A stretch of 64,000 nucleotides of DNA from Glutamicibacter sp. MNS18 (GTDB lineage Bacteria; Actinomycetota; Actinomycetes; Actinomycetales; Micrococcaceae), in the NCBI RefSeq assembly GCF_026107515.2, contig NZ_JAPCHW010000005.1:1-64000 (forward strand), written 5' to 3'. The notes beneath the pieces were generated by a model. The model saw nothing but the letters and a program-made list of their open reading frames with translations. It ran no database searches and was not told the DNA's origin. Positions 1 through 8,681 of this stretch are shown one piece after another (position 1 is the stretch's first letter; each line of letters opens with the position of its first letter). Made by a program: the position numbers and the translations under genes.

Positions 1-326
1 TGTTGCACGCCGTTTTCTTGTGTTTGGTTTGATGGTTTAGACGCTCTAAAACCTATACGAGAAGCGGCGTGCGCTGCTATTTAAGGGGCCCGGCGACCCA
101 CGGATCAGTCACAAGCGCCGATTTTTCCTGGAGTTAGTTCGGTTTGCCATTGGTGAACGCCCAGCACCAGATGGGCGGAATCGTCAAGTCTACCGAGGGC
201 TCCGTTCCTTCCTTCGAACTTCCTCCAGATTCTTCTTTTCCGTGCCGGTTCCCGTCAAGCTGTGACGTACGGAGGCGGCGCAGGTGCCAGGAGCACCGCC
301 AACCACCACCAGCGAAAGGTGCAACG
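1..326. other. Upstream intergenic region, no gene seen
   Basis: No convincing reading frame was found. The minus-strand frame over 134-370 is antisense to the gene that follows. Positions 36-50 hold a small palindrome, TTTAGA-CGC-TCTAAA, which could be an operator for a gene outside the window or for the gene at 327. An 8-bp inverted pair (GCACGCCG at 5-12, CGGCGTGC at 65-72) flanks it. Neither has independent support. Confidence 0.4.
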
Positions 327-977
327 ATGACCAGGAAAGAAGTCCTCAACGACGGAGAAATCCAGAACACCCTGTCCCAGCTCCCGCCCTGGCGCTATGG
401 CTTGGGTGCCTTGCGCACGGTCTACAAGTGCCCCTCGGCAGCATCCGCGCTCCAGCTGCTTGCCTCCATAGGATCCCTGGCAGAGGAAGCCAATCACCAC
501 CCCGATGTGGATTGGCGATATGACACCTTGTTCCTCACCCTGGCATCGCATGATTCCGGCGGGGTCACGACCAGCGACACCCTGTTGGCTGGCCGGATTT
601 CCGAGCAGGCAGAATCCCTGGGTGCTGGGGTGGACCTGAATCTGGTGCGGACGGTGGAAATCTGCATCGATACCGACAACCCCAGGCAGATTTCCAGTAT
701 CTGGCGTACCGCCTTGGGCTACCGGGAGGAGCCGAACGGCAGCCTGACCGATCCCCATGGGCGCGGCCCGGCCATTTGGTTCCAGGAAACCGAGACGCCC
801 AGTGACAACCGCTTCCACCTTGACGTGACGGTGCCGCATAGCCACAGCGGTGACGTCCTGGAAAAACTCAAGACCACGGATGCCGACCTGGATTACGAGA
901 ATTCACCGGCCTGGGTGGTGGCAACCGATTATCAGGGAAATCGTCTGTGTATCTGTACCGAGGCAGGACGCGGATAG
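327..977 (+). CDS. Pterin-4a-carbinolamine dehydratase-like domain fused to a VOC/glyoxalase domain
   Basis: A 216-residue protein in two parts. Residues 1-105 are a PCD/DCoH-type domain with the signature NHHPDVDWRY at 56-65 (catalytic-type His57-His58) and His75 in ASHDSGG. Residues about 112-214 look like a glyoxalase_6/VOC domain. PCD enzymes dehydrate 4a-hydroxytetrahydrobiopterin for pterin recycling; the VOC half has no assignable substrate. The open frame extends up to 144, but ATG 327 is preferred because GAAAGG lies just upstream and the PCD fold begins there. A stand-alone paralogue with the same HHPD spacing lies at 30578. No aromatic-amino-acid hydroxylase is nearby, so the physiological role is open. 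Confidence 0.85.
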   Translation: MTRKEVLNDGEIQNTLSQLPPWRYGLGALRTVYKCPSAASALQLLASIGSLAEEANHHPDVDWRYDTLFLTLASHDSGGVTTSDTLLAGRISEQAESLGAGVDLNLVRTVEICIDTDNPRQISSIWRTALGYREEPNGSLTDPHGRGPAIWFQETETPSDNRFHLDVTVPHSHSGDVLEKLKTTDADLDYENSPAWVVATDYQGNRLCICTEAGRG

Positions 978-1040
978 CCCGCCAGGTAGTTCCCTCGAAA
1001 CCATGTCCTGGCGTCACCGAGCGTAGTTAGACTAATTCCC

Positions 1041-1412
1041 ATGATGAACAGGCGTGCAAACGCCACCGACAAGCTGATCGGCCGGTGGCGGATTATCGAG
1101 ATGGACAACTGGGATCGCGAGGAAATCGATGCTCTGGAGCCCAGTTTCATCACGTTTTCCAAGGGGATGCATGGGGAGTTTGCCTTTATCGCGGCCCATG
1201 GCTGGATGGATTGCCGCCCGATTGAATGGAATGGACATCCCGGTGTCGAATTCACCTGGGAAGGCAATGATGACGGCGACCCGGTTCATGGCCGGGGCTG
1301 GGTGGCCTTGGTGGACGATGATGAAATCGAGGGCCACATCTACATCCACCTGGGCGAGAACTCGGGCTTCCGGGCCAAACCCTACGACCGTTTCAGTGAG
1401 AAGGAATACTGA
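1041..1412 (+). CDS. Conserved-looking hypothetical protein
   Basis: A 123-residue, acidic, soluble protein without a signal peptide or membrane segment. It begins MMNRRANATDKLIGRWRI and is rich in Trp, Asp and Glu, with a repeated W-x(3)-D/E style (IIEMDNWDREE, GHIYIHLGENSGF). It resembles small beta-rich actinobacterial proteins of unknown function; I do not recognise a family with a known role. It lies 63 bp after the PCD-VOC gene on the same strand and ends just before a strong hairpin, so it may close that transcript. Two ATG codons lie in tandem (1041, 1044). Confidence 0.7.
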   Translation: MMNRRANATDKLIGRWRIIEMDNWDREEIDALEPSFITFSKGMHGEFAFIAAHGWMDCRPIEWNGHPGVEFTWEGNDDGDPVHGRGWVALVDDDEIEGHIYIHLGENSGFRAKPYDRFSEKEY

Positions 1413-1433
1413 AGGTCGGGTATGAGCAACCCG

Positions 1434-1470
1434 CCGGGGCAGGGCATCCACGTTGGATGCCCTGCCCCGG
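1434..1470. terminator. Bidirectional hairpin terminator
   Basis: A perfect 16-bp stem (CCGGGGCAGGGCATCC at 1434-1449, its complement at 1455-1470) with the 5-nt loop ACGTT. It lies between convergent genes ending at 1412 (+) and 1483 (-). No T-tract follows on either side, which is common for high-GC actinobacterial terminators. Confidence 0.85.
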
Positions 1471-1482
1471 TACTTCGCGTCC

Positions 1483-2328
1483 TTAGGCCACGGAGGTGCG
1501 CAATGAGGTGAAGGTCTCTGTGGCGATCGCCTGGACGGCTTCATCCCAGTCGCCCAGCAGGCCGAGCAGGTTCTGTCCTTCGGCACGGCGGTCAGCGATC
1601 TGATGCTCCACAGTTTTGAGTACAGCGGTGCGCAGCTCGGTATTCAGGTTGACCTTCCCGACACCAAGCCCGATGGACCGGGACAGGTCCGCCGCGGCGA
1701 TTCCCGACGCACCGTGCAGGACCAGCGGAATCGGGCAAACCCGGTGGATGGTCTCCAGCACGTCCCAATGGATCTTCGGTTCACCCTTGTAGCGACCATG
1801 GACATTGCCAATGGCGACCGCCAGCAGGTCCGCACCGCTACGCTGCACGAACCCGGCCACCTGTCCCGGATCGGTCAGGCCGGCTGCGCTCTGCTCGAAG
1901 GCTTGGTCCTCGTTGCCGGCCAGCGCACCGAGTTCCGCCTCGATCACCATTTCCGGACCCAGCAGACCGCGGATCTGCTGCACGAAAGCGATGTTCTGCT
2001 CGAAATCGCTGGCCGAACCATCGGCCAGAACCGCGTTGGCACCGGCCTTGACGGCCTCGGTGATCAGTTCCGCATCGGTGGCATGATCCAGCTGGACGGC
2101 CACCGGTACGGTGGCCTGCTCCGCCAACTGCCGCAAGGCCGAGACCAGCCGCAGCCCGGAAGGGTTCCCGGCGGTCTTCGGTGCCACATTCAGGATCACC
2201 GCACGCCCCAGCCTCTCGGCTACCTCCACCACGGCCAGGGCGGTGGTGAAGTCGTAGCAGGTGAAGGCCGGGACGGCGTGACCGTCCTTGAGTGCATCCT
2301 GCACCATGGTGTCCATGCGAGCGAGCAT
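1483..2328 (-). CDS. Class II (zinc) ketose-bisphosphate aldolase, FbaA/GatY-like
   Basis: A 281-residue class II aldolase. It has the family active-site set: QLDHATD at 79-85 (catalytic Asp81, zinc ligand His82), GNVHGRYKG with His177, LVLHGASG with His205, then KVNLNTELR. Enzymes of this fold cleave ketose- or keto-acid phosphates, commonly giving DHAP plus an aldehyde. It is the last gene of a four-gene minus-strand operon, 2 bp behind the permease, with GGAGTCTAGGA before ATG. The kinase and dehydrogenase partners suggest the substrate is a phosphorylated oxo-acid sugar, so an annotation as glycolytic fructose-bisphosphate aldolase would probably be wrong. The exact substrate is inference. 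Confidence 0.88.
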   Translation of the reverse strand: MLARMDTMVQDALKDGHAVPAFTCYDFTTALAVVEVAERLGRAVILNVAPKTAGNPSGLRLVSALRQLAEQATVPVAVQLDHATDAELITEAVKAGANAVLADGSASDFEQNIAFVQQIRGLLGPEMVIEAELGALAGNEDQAFEQSAAGLTDPGQVAGFVQRSGADLLAVAIGNVHGRYKGEPKIHWDVLETIHRVCPIPLVLHGASGIAAADLSRSIGLGVGKVNLNTELRTAVLKTVEHQIADRRAEGQNLLGLLGDWDEAVQAIATETFTSLRTSVA

Positions 2329-2330
2329 TC

Positions 2331-3722
2331 CTAGACTCCTATCGAGGTAACGATCATGTAGGCGATGGCGGTGAGCAGGAAGCCGGCCACGCCCAGAACG
2401 GTGGTGATCACGGTCCAGGTGCGCAAGCCGTCGGAGACACTCAGCCCCAGGAACCGGGTCACGATCCAGAAACCGGAGTCATTGACATGGCTCAGCCCGA
2501 AGGCGCCGAAACCGATGGCGATCAGGATCAGTGCGATTTGGATCGCGGAGTAGCCTCCGGCATCCACCGCCGCGGTGAGCAGGCCAGCCGTGGTGATGAT
2601 GGCGACCGTGGCCGAGCCCTGCGAGGCACGCAAGATCGCGGCCAGGATGAAGCCCATCAGGATCAGCGGCAATCCGGCGGCGCTGAGGGATTCGGCCAGC
2701 ACGGTACCGATCCCGGATTCGGTCAATACCTTGCCGAACACGCCACCGGCGCCGGTCACCAGGATGACAGTGGCCGCTGGCCCCAGGGCCGAGTCCATGA
2801 CCTGCCCGGTGTGCTCGCTGCTCCAGCCGCGCCGCACCCCCAGCAGGTAGTAGGCCAGCAGCAAGGTGACCAGCAACGCGATGATCGGCGAACCGACAAA
2901 GCCGAGCACATGGGCCACGGTGGTTTCCTCGGTCACGATTGAACCGCCCACGGTTCCCATCATGATCATCAGGATCGGCAGCAGGATCAGTGAGATCACC
3001 ATGCCGGCCGAAGGCGCCTTCACCTTCACGGCCGTGCTGCCCCCGGAATCCTGCATCTTTGCTTGGCCGAAGTTGCGGAACTGTTCGGCGGTGGCCGGCA
3101 GCATGGTGATGTCACGGCGGGTCAGGCGCTTGGAAAGGTAGTATCCCAGCACGCCGATCGGGGCACAGAAGAGCAGCCCGAAAATGGTCACCCAGCCGAT
3201 ATCGGCGTTCAGGATACCCGCGCCGCCCACCACACCCGGGTGCGGGGGAACCACCACGTGGATGGCCAGCATCAGCGCACCGACCGGCAGACCTACCTTG
3301 ACCGGATCAACGTTGATGCTCTTGGCGAAGCCGTAGATGATCGGCACCATGACAATGAAACCCACATCGAAGAACACCGGAATGGCCAGGAAGAAGGCCA
3401 CGGTGGTCAAGGCGGCGATTACCCGTTTGGGTCCGAAGATCCTGGTAAACCGTCCGGCCAACGCCTCGGCTCCGCCGGACACCTCGATCGTCTTTCCCAA
3501 CATGGCACCAAGACCCACCAGGACCGCGACGCTGCCCAGGGTGCTGCCCATGGCATCGGTGACCAGCCCGGCCACGTCCTGGATCGGGATCCCGGCTGCC
3601 AGGGCCACCAGGATGCTGACCACCAGCAGGGTGATGAACGGTGGCATCTTGAACTTGATGACGCCCACCAGCAGCAGGGCCACACCGGCCACTGCGATCA
3701 GCAGGAGGATAAGCGGACTCAT
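2331..3722 (-). CDS. GntP-family sugar-acid:proton symporter
   Basis: A 463-residue hydrophobic protein with a GntP/gluconate-permease profile: about 12-14 membrane segments, the signature IPVFFDVGFIVMVPIIYG, AIHVVVPPHPGVVG in the middle, and ASQGSATVAI and HVNDSGFWIV in the C-terminal half. GntP carriers import gluconate and related aldonates. Its place between an acid-sugar dehydrogenase and an aldolase suggests it brings in the operon's substrate, probably a C4-C6 aldonate. The arrangement resembles the E. coli ygbJKLMN locus, where YgbN is also GntP-like. Confidence 0.93.
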   Translation of the reverse strand: MSPLILLLIAVAGVALLLVGVIKFKMPPFITLLVVSILVALAAGIPIQDVAGLVTDAMGSTLGSVAVLVGLGAMLGKTIEVSGGAEALAGRFTRIFGPKRVIAALTTVAFFLAIPVFFDVGFIVMVPIIYGFAKSINVDPVKVGLPVGALMLAIHVVVPPHPGVVGGAGILNADIGWVTIFGLLFCAPIGVLGYYLSKRLTRRDITMLPATAEQFRNFGQAKMQDSGGSTAVKVKAPSAGMVISLILLPILMIMMGTVGGSIVTEETTVAHVLGFVGSPIIALLVTLLLAYYLLGVRRGWSSEHTGQVMDSALGPAATVILVTGAGGVFGKVLTESGIGTVLAESLSAAGLPLILMGFILAAILRASQGSATVAIITTAGLLTAAVDAGGYSAIQIALILIAIGFGAFGLSHVNDSGFWIVTRFLGLSVSDGLRTWTVITTVLGVAGFLLTAIAYMIVTSIGV

Positions 3723-3775
3723 GAAAGTTATTCGTCTCCTTTGACGTGGCGGGGAATTCCCCGCCGAATCCGTGG

Positions 3776-4672
3776 TTAGTTGGCTGCCTGCGGGGCGACG
3801 ACCTTGATCACTGCCGAGTCATCGGCGGCTGCCAACCCGTGGGCTTCGCCCAGCAGGTACAGCTGCTCGGCGGCCGAGGCCACTGGGGTGGACAGGTGCG
3901 CGGCGCGGGCCGCGGTGGTCACGATCCCCATGTCCTTGACAAAGATATCCAGGCGCGAGAGCACTTCGGCCCCTTCCTCGATGTAGGCCTCCAGCATGCG
4001 CGGCCCGCGGTTTCCCAGCATGAACGAGTTCGCGGCCCCTGCCTGCAGCGCTTCGAGCGTGGTGGCCTGATCCAGGCCGAGCTTGTCCGCCAGCGCCATG
4101 GCCTCGGCAGCCGCGGCAATGTGCACACCGCACAGCAGCTGGTTCACGGTCTTCAGGGCCTGGCCGTCACCGGGCTTGTCGCCCACGATGCTCAGGGTGG
4201 ATGCCAGCAGGTCCAGCACCGGCTGGGCCTTGGCCAGATCCGCCGGGGCAGCACCCACGACGATCAGCAGATCTCCTTCTCCGGCGCGGACCGGCCCGCC
4301 GGAGAGCGGGGCGTCTACCAGCCCGACACCCAGCTCGGCCAGGCGGGCCGCGGTGGCCGGGACCGCGTCCAGGCCCACAGTGGAGGTCAGGATGACCACC
4401 GAACCGTTCTTCAACTGGCCGGCCACACCGTTCTGACCGAAAAGTACCGCGTCCAGCTGTTCGCTATTGCGCACCGCCAGCAGCAGGGCGTCGGCACCGG
4501 CCACGGCCTCGCCGGCCGAGGCGAAGGTGGTGATTCCTGCCCGGGCGGCAAGCTCCATGCGCTCGGCCGAGATATCGAATCCATTGACCTGCAGGCCGGT
4601 GGACAGTCGGGTGGCCATCGGCAGGCCCATGGCGCCCAGGCCCAGGACGGCGACAGTGGTGGTAGTGCTCAT
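3776..4672 (-). CDS. NAD(P)-dependent 3-hydroxyisobutyrate-dehydrogenase-family acid-sugar dehydrogenase (LtnD/YgbJ-like)
   Basis: A 298-residue beta-hydroxyacid dehydrogenase. It has the N-terminal Rossmann motif GLGAMGLPMA (residues 11-20), the substrate-binding motif DAPLSGGP (120-127), and catalytic Lys174 in LKTVNQLL. LtnD-type enzymes oxidise the C2 hydroxyl of L-threonate-like acids to a 2-oxo acid. It lies 31 bp behind the DUF1537 kinase and has its own GGAGAA ribosome site. Within the operon it should carry out the first oxidation after import. LtnD is a closer match by context than a valine-pathway MmsB, since no other valine-degradation genes are near. Confidence 0.87.
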   Translation of the reverse strand: MSTTTTVAVLGLGAMGLPMATRLSTGLQVNGFDISAERMELAARAGITTFASAGEAVAGADALLLAVRNSEQLDAVLFGQNGVAGQLKNGSVVILTSTVGLDAVPATAARLAELGVGLVDAPLSGGPVRAGEGDLLIVVGAAPADLAKAQPVLDLLASTLSIVGDKPGDGQALKTVNQLLCGVHIAAAAEAMALADKLGLDQATTLEALQAGAANSFMLGNRGPRMLEAYIEEGAEVLSRLDIFVKDMGIVTTAARAAHLSTPVASAAEQLYLLGEAHGLAAADDSAVIKVVAPQAAN

Positions 4673-4703
4673 CAGTATTCTCCGTTGAATCGTTTGTTGG
4701 TCG

Positions 4704-6155
4704 TTAGAAGGTGCTGCTCAGGGTGCGGGTCACGGCGGTCAATGACTGGTCGTCACCGACGTTGCCCGCGAAGACGATGTACGGGATGCCCTTGGCCGGG
4801 CCGTCCACCGACTGCCACAGCGAGACAATGCCCGGCAGCATCGGTCCGCGCACGATCGCCTTGCGGATTTCCAAGCCGTGGGCGGCCACATCCGAGGAGG
4901 TGATCCCGCCCTTGGCGATGACGAAGCGCGGGGGAGTGGAATGGACGATCCGGTTCACCACCCACACCACGGCCGCCGAGACGCGGCGGGCGATCTCCAG
5001 GGAGGCGTCCGCGTCATCGGTCTTGACCAGCGTGCGCGAGGTATGGACGATCACGTCGCTGTCGGTGAGTGAACGGCTGATCTTCTCGACCAGGGTAGCG
5101 AGATAGGACTTCTCGTCCTCGGCATCCAGCATGGTGGGAACATCCAGTTCCACGATCCGGGCGCTGCGGTGGTTGGCGGTCAGGTCCTGCAGCTGGCGGG
5201 TGGTGACACCCACATGCGAACCGACCACGATCAGCCCGCCGCGGGTCCGTCCGTCAGGCTGGTCCCCGGTGAAGATTTCCGCACGGGTCAACGGGGCCCG
5301 TTCGGCCTGCCCGATGCGGGCCCGGACAAACGGTGGCCCCACACGGTAGAGCACCTTTTTGCCGGCGGATTCCGCGGCTTCCAGCCCCAGAGCTAGGGAG
5401 CGCAGGTCGTTTTCGGTGACAATGTCGGCGCATACCACCTGCGCGTTGGCCGTCGTGGAGAGCTTGGCGGCAATGTGCCCGGCCGAGGAACGGATGTCGT
5501 CCAGGTCCAGGCCCAGCACCTTGTCGGCCGGGATGCGGCCGTTGGTCTTTTCCTGCACGTAATCCGGCAGGTAGCTGGTGGAGAATCCGAAGGTCGCGTC
5601 CTTGGCGAACTCGGTCTCGCTGACCTTGGCCACCTCGCCGTGACCGGTGCGCATGTAGTGCTCGCTGCCCACGGTGATACGACCGGCATCCCCGAAGGCG
5701 GGCACCATGAGCACCGCGTCCACGGCCGCAGTGGCATCCAGTGCGGTGAGGGTTTCGTTGATGGCGTCGGTTTCCAGCGGGAAATGGCCGCGCAGGGTCG
5801 AATCGCTACGGCTGACAAAACCGATGCTGAGTCCGGCGGCAGTTGCGGCCTGCTGCGCTGCGGTGACCACCTGGCGGTTGCGTACGGCGGCATCCCCGGC
5901 ATCCAGGCTGCGCGAATTGGTCAGCACGTAGACGGCCAACGGGCGCTCGCCGTTGATTTCCAGTCCAAAGGCCCAGGTGAAGTCCTCGACTTCCCAGCGG
6001 GTCAGTACCGGCAGGTCGCTCACGGACTGGGTGCCGGTGGGATCGTCATCCAGAACCACGAGAACCCGGCCAGTAGCGCGGGCGCTGGCAGCCACCGTTT
6101 CGGGGGAAATAACCGGCTCAGCGGGGTAGTTGGCGAGCAAACTGGACTCAAGCAT
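4704..6155 (-). CDS. Four-carbon acid sugar kinase family protein (DUF1537)
   Basis: A 483-residue DUF1537 kinase. The N-terminal substrate domain carries LVVLDDDPTGTQ (32-43) and SRSDSTLRGHF (115-125); the C-terminal nucleotide-binding domain carries FVIAKGGITSSD and the Gly-rich MLPGIVSLW region. Characterised members phosphorylate 3-oxo- or free tetronates at the terminal hydroxyl using ATP. It is the first gene of the operon, with AAAGGAG eight bases before ATG. The enzyme set (dehydrogenase, kinase, class II aldolase) differs from the classical OtnK/OtnC route because the last step here is a zinc aldolase, not an AraD-like decarboxylase. It is longer than OtnK-type members such as the one at 8678. 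Confidence 0.9.
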   Translation of the reverse strand: MLESSLLANYPAEPVISPETVAASARATGRVLVVLDDDPTGTQSVSDLPVLTRWEVEDFTWAFGLEINGERPLAVYVLTNSRSLDAGDAAVRNRQVVTAAQQAATAAGLSIGFVSRSDSTLRGHFPLETDAINETLTALDATAAVDAVLMVPAFGDAGRITVGSEHYMRTGHGEVAKVSETEFAKDATFGFSTSYLPDYVQEKTNGRIPADKVLGLDLDDIRSSAGHIAAKLSTTANAQVVCADIVTENDLRSLALGLEAAESAGKKVLYRVGPPFVRARIGQAERAPLTRAEIFTGDQPDGRTRGGLIVVGSHVGVTTRQLQDLTANHRSARIVELDVPTMLDAEDEKSYLATLVEKISRSLTDSDVIVHTSRTLVKTDDADASLEIARRVSAAVVWVVNRIVHSTPPRFVIAKGGITSSDVAAHGLEIRKAIVRGPMLPGIVSLWQSVDGPAKGIPYIVFAGNVGDDQSLTAVTRTLSSTF

Positions 6156-6182
6156 GGGCTGGGACTCCTTTGTCTGTGGCCT

Positions 6183-6213
6183 GACATCTCACCATGTAAG
6201 ATGTCAGACATCT
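6183..6213. promoter_or_regulatory. Probable GntR operator in the divergent promoter
   Basis: Three half-sites lie in 31 bp: GACATCT (6183-6189), AGATGTC (6199-6205) and GACATCT (6207-6213). The last two form a perfect 15-bp palindrome with core GT-CAG-AC, matching the GT-N3-AC spacing of FadR-subfamily operators. It lies 28 bp upstream of the kinase ATG and about 120 bp upstream of the gntR start, so autoregulation plus operon control is likely. Confidence 0.75.
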
Positions 6214-6331
6214 GTCATGAGAATTAGTGTCACATGATTCGTGAATTCGCGCAAGGGTCATGGATGCGTAAACTTGGCTTGTAAAGCCGGTAGTGCGCAC
6301 CGTTGCCGCTTTTAGGGGAAATGGAGGGGAC

Positions 6332-7042
6332 GTGGCCCGGAAATCACTGGTGACCGAGGTGGCGGATAACCTGCTGGACCGGATCGTTGACGGCCAGTTG
6401 CCAGCCGATTCCCCGATTCCCGGTGAACTGGAGCTCAGCGCAACCCTCGAGGTCAGCCGCATGACCGTGCGTGAGGCCATAAAGACCCTACTGGCCCAGC
6501 GCATCATCCGTGTGGAACGCGGACGCGGCACCTATGTGAACCCGATCAGCCAGTGGAGCTCGCTGGATGCGGTACTCCGGGCCACCAGCGTGGGCACCGG
6601 GGCAGAAGAGGCGGCGGTGCAACTGATCGAGCTTCGCCGCATGCTGGAAACCGGAGCCTGCGAACTGGCGGCAACCCGAATCAGCGGCGCGGAATTGCAG
6701 TTACTGCGGGAGCATCTGGATGGAATGCGGCAAGCCCACCGGGACGCCGAGGTGGACGACTTCGTCCGCGAGGATCTGGCCTTCCATGACGTGATCCTCA
6801 GGGCCTCGGGCAACGCCTTCGTCCCGGCCCTGTTCGAGCCCTTGCGGCGGGTGCTGTCCGAACGGCGGCGCGAAACCAGTGCGTTGCCGGATATCCAGCA
6901 ACATGCCATCGGGCAGCATGAGAACATCCTGCGCGCACTGGAAACCGGGGATCCCGCCCGATCCCGTGAGGCCATGGACCAGCACATGCAGCAGACCCTG
7001 GATGACCTGCGGTCCTATGTATATGCCGCCAAGGATGACTGA
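6332..7042 (+). CDS. GntR-family transcriptional regulator, FadR subfamily (FCD domain)
   Basis: A 236-residue regulator. The N-terminal winged helix (residues 1-70) contains LELSATLEVSRMTVREAIKTL; the all-helical FCD domain (about 85-225) follows, with the DLAFHDVILRASGN and HENILRAL segments that supply metal-binding His/Asp in this family. The open frame begins at GTG 6293, but GTG 6332 is chosen because GGAGGGGA ends one base before it and it gives the usual N-terminus MARKSLVTEVADNLLDRIV. It is divergent from the acid-sugar operon at 4704-6155 and most likely represses it, with an intermediate or the imported acid as inducer. Confidence 0.9.
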   Translation: MARKSLVTEVADNLLDRIVDGQLPADSPIPGELELSATLEVSRMTVREAIKTLLAQRIIRVERGRGTYVNPISQWSSLDAVLRATSVGTGAEEAAVQLIELRRMLETGACELAATRISGAELQLLREHLDGMRQAHRDAEVDDFVREDLAFHDVILRASGNAFVPALFEPLRRVLSERRRETSALPDIQQHAIGQHENILRALETGDPARSREAMDQHMQQTLDDLRSYVYAAKDD

Positions 7043-7206
7043 GTCGGATCCCGCGGTGCGGTTTCGGATCCCCATAGGCGAGGAACCGATACGATGCTGT
7101 GGCTGTCGGCAGATTTGGTGAACGAATCGACTTGGATCGTGTAGCGTACAGACACCCGGTCAGCGGCGGATCGCCTGATAAATCGGATTTCCTTTTGGGC
7201 CCAGGG

Positions 7207-8037
7207 TCATTCCGCGGACTCTTCATCCCCGAACTCCGCACGGATCAAGTTGATGCCTAGGGCACCAACTTGCGACGCAGCCTCGTCACCAAGTCCGGAG
7301 TCGCTGATAATCGTTGTGAGGCCATCCAAGGGTGCAACTCGGTATTTCGCGTAACGGCCGAATTTGCCGCTATCGGTGAGCAACACGCTTTGGGAGGCCG
7401 AAGCCATAGCTGCGCGCTTCGGATCGATCTTCGCCTCGACGGGAGTGGTGATGCCTCTTTGGACATCCCACGAGCTGGAGGAGAGGAACGCTATGTCGAG
7501 CGACAATTCTGCCAGCGTCAGGGAAGCCAAACGGCCGATAGTTGACTGGTTGTCGCGGTCGACCCGACCGCCCACGCAGATCAGGTCGACGCTCGGGTGG
7601 TCAAGAAACGCGGCGATCGTGGCCAAGTCGTTGGAGACTACGGTCAGGTCTTGGCGCTCCTGCAGGTACGGACGTATCGCCTGGACTGTTGTGCCCGCGT
7701 CGAGGTATATCGTCATTGAATCGCCCACAAGTTTGGCTGCTTCCCGGGCGATGGCGGCCTTGGACGGTAGGTCGGCGACTTCCTTGACCGAACGGTGAGG
7801 TTCGGCAAGGAGCCGGGCGGTGGGGACGGCCACGGCGCCGCCTTGAGTGGCCTCCACCCGGCCTTCTTTGGCCAGTGTGGCGACATCGCGTCGCGCCGTC
7901 ATCTGGCTGATACCAAGCAATTCGGTTATCTGACGGTAACTGAGCACCTCTGCGGTACGCAGATGCTCGATAATCTTCTGCCGGCGCTGTTCCGGAATGA
8001 GTGAGGTCGTCCTGGTCAATGTTTCCTCCACACTCAT
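7207..8037 (-). CDS. DeoR/GlpR-family transcriptional regulator
   Basis: A 276-residue protein. It has an N-terminal DeoR helix-turn-helix (residues about 15-70, with LSYRQITELLGISQMTARRD and a wing rich in EGRVEATQGGAV), then a DeoRC sugar-phosphate sensor domain with YLDAGTTVQAI and ICVGGRVD. The start is ATG 8037, which overlaps the TGA of the upstream OtnC-like gene as ATGA; the longer frame starting at 8058 lacks this logic. As the third gene of the OtnK-OtnC operon it is probably its autoregulator, sensing a phosphorylated pathway intermediate as GlpR-type proteins do. Confidence 0.9.
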   Translation of the reverse strand: MSVEETLTRTTSLIPEQRRQKIIEHLRTAEVLSYRQITELLGISQMTARRDVATLAKEGRVEATQGGAVAVPTARLLAEPHRSVKEVADLPSKAAIAREAAKLVGDSMTIYLDAGTTVQAIRPYLQERQDLTVVSNDLATIAAFLDHPSVDLICVGGRVDRDNQSTIGRLASLTLAELSLDIAFLSSSSWDVQRGITTPVEAKIDPKRAAMASASQSVLLTDSGKFGRYAKYRVAPLDGLTTIISDSGLGDEAASQVGALGINLIRAEFGDEESAE

Positions 8038-8681
8038 TCTACAGTGGTGCCACTCCACGGTGATTTCCAGCGTGTGGCCAACTCCAGGATTTGTACAGGG
8101 GTGAGTTCTCGTCTGTCGTGGCGTTCAGTCAGCAAGGCGATCCGGCAGGCCTCCTCCACTTCGACGGCGCGGTCGATCGCTTCGTCAAGATCCCGGCCCG
8201 CCACCACGGAACCATGATTGGCCAACAGGGCGGCCTGTAATGGCCAAGGAGCCGAGCGGAGGTCTTCGCCCAAGGCGGCATCGCCCGGATGTCGATAAGG
8301 CAGTAACGGGGTTTGCCCAACTCTCATGACGTAGTACGGCGTTAATGGTGGGATCGCGTTGTGGGCTGCCCATGGCTCGCGGCACGATTGGGCGACCGCC
8401 TGCGGCGAGTGCAGGTGGATCACCGACCGGTGTTCTTCACTGCGTTGGTAGAAACCAACGTGCAGGGGCGTTTCCTTCGAGGCCCTGGCACCGCCCAGAT
8501 GCTCACCGTCGAGCGAAACCTCGGCGAAATCCGAGGCGCTGAGCTGGCCCAGGGATGCCCCGGTACCGGTGACCAGGATACGATCCCCTTCGCGGGCGCT
8601 GAGGTTACCACTGGAGCCGGGGCTCAAGCCCAGATCGACGAGCTTCCGCCCGGCGTTGATGAGTTGTTCGAGGATGCTCAT
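8034..8681 (-). CDS. otnC: Class II aldolase/adducin-family protein, OtnC-like 3-oxo-tetronate 4-phosphate decarboxylase
   Basis: A 215-residue AraD/FucA-fold protein. It has GSSGNLSAR (22-30), catalytic-type Glu70 in ASKETPLH, zinc ligands His89 and His91 in HLHS, and His155 in LLANHGSV. OtnC decarboxylates 3-oxo-tetronate 4-phosphate to DHAP. The start ATG 8681 overlaps the kinase stop as ATGA; the upstream ATG at 8696 would reach further into the kinase. An OtnK-like kinase directly upstream makes OtnC more likely than L-fuculose- or L-ribulose-phosphate aldolase. Confidence 0.85.
   Translation of the reverse strand: MSILEQLINAGRKLVDLGLSPGSSGNLSAREGDRILVTGTGASLGQLSASDFAEVSLDGEHLGGARASKETPLHVGFYQRSEEHRSVIHLHSPQAVAQSCREPWAAHNAIPPLTPYYVMRVGQTPLLPYRHPGDAALGEDLRSAPWPLQAALLANHGSVVAGRDLDEAIDRAVEVEEACRIALLTERHDRRELTPVQILELATRWKSPWSGTTVE

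Noticed and set aside
5-72. GCACGCCG/CGGCGTGC pair at the window start as a terminator
   Set aside because: 52-bp spacer and no gene end visible nearby; too weak to call.
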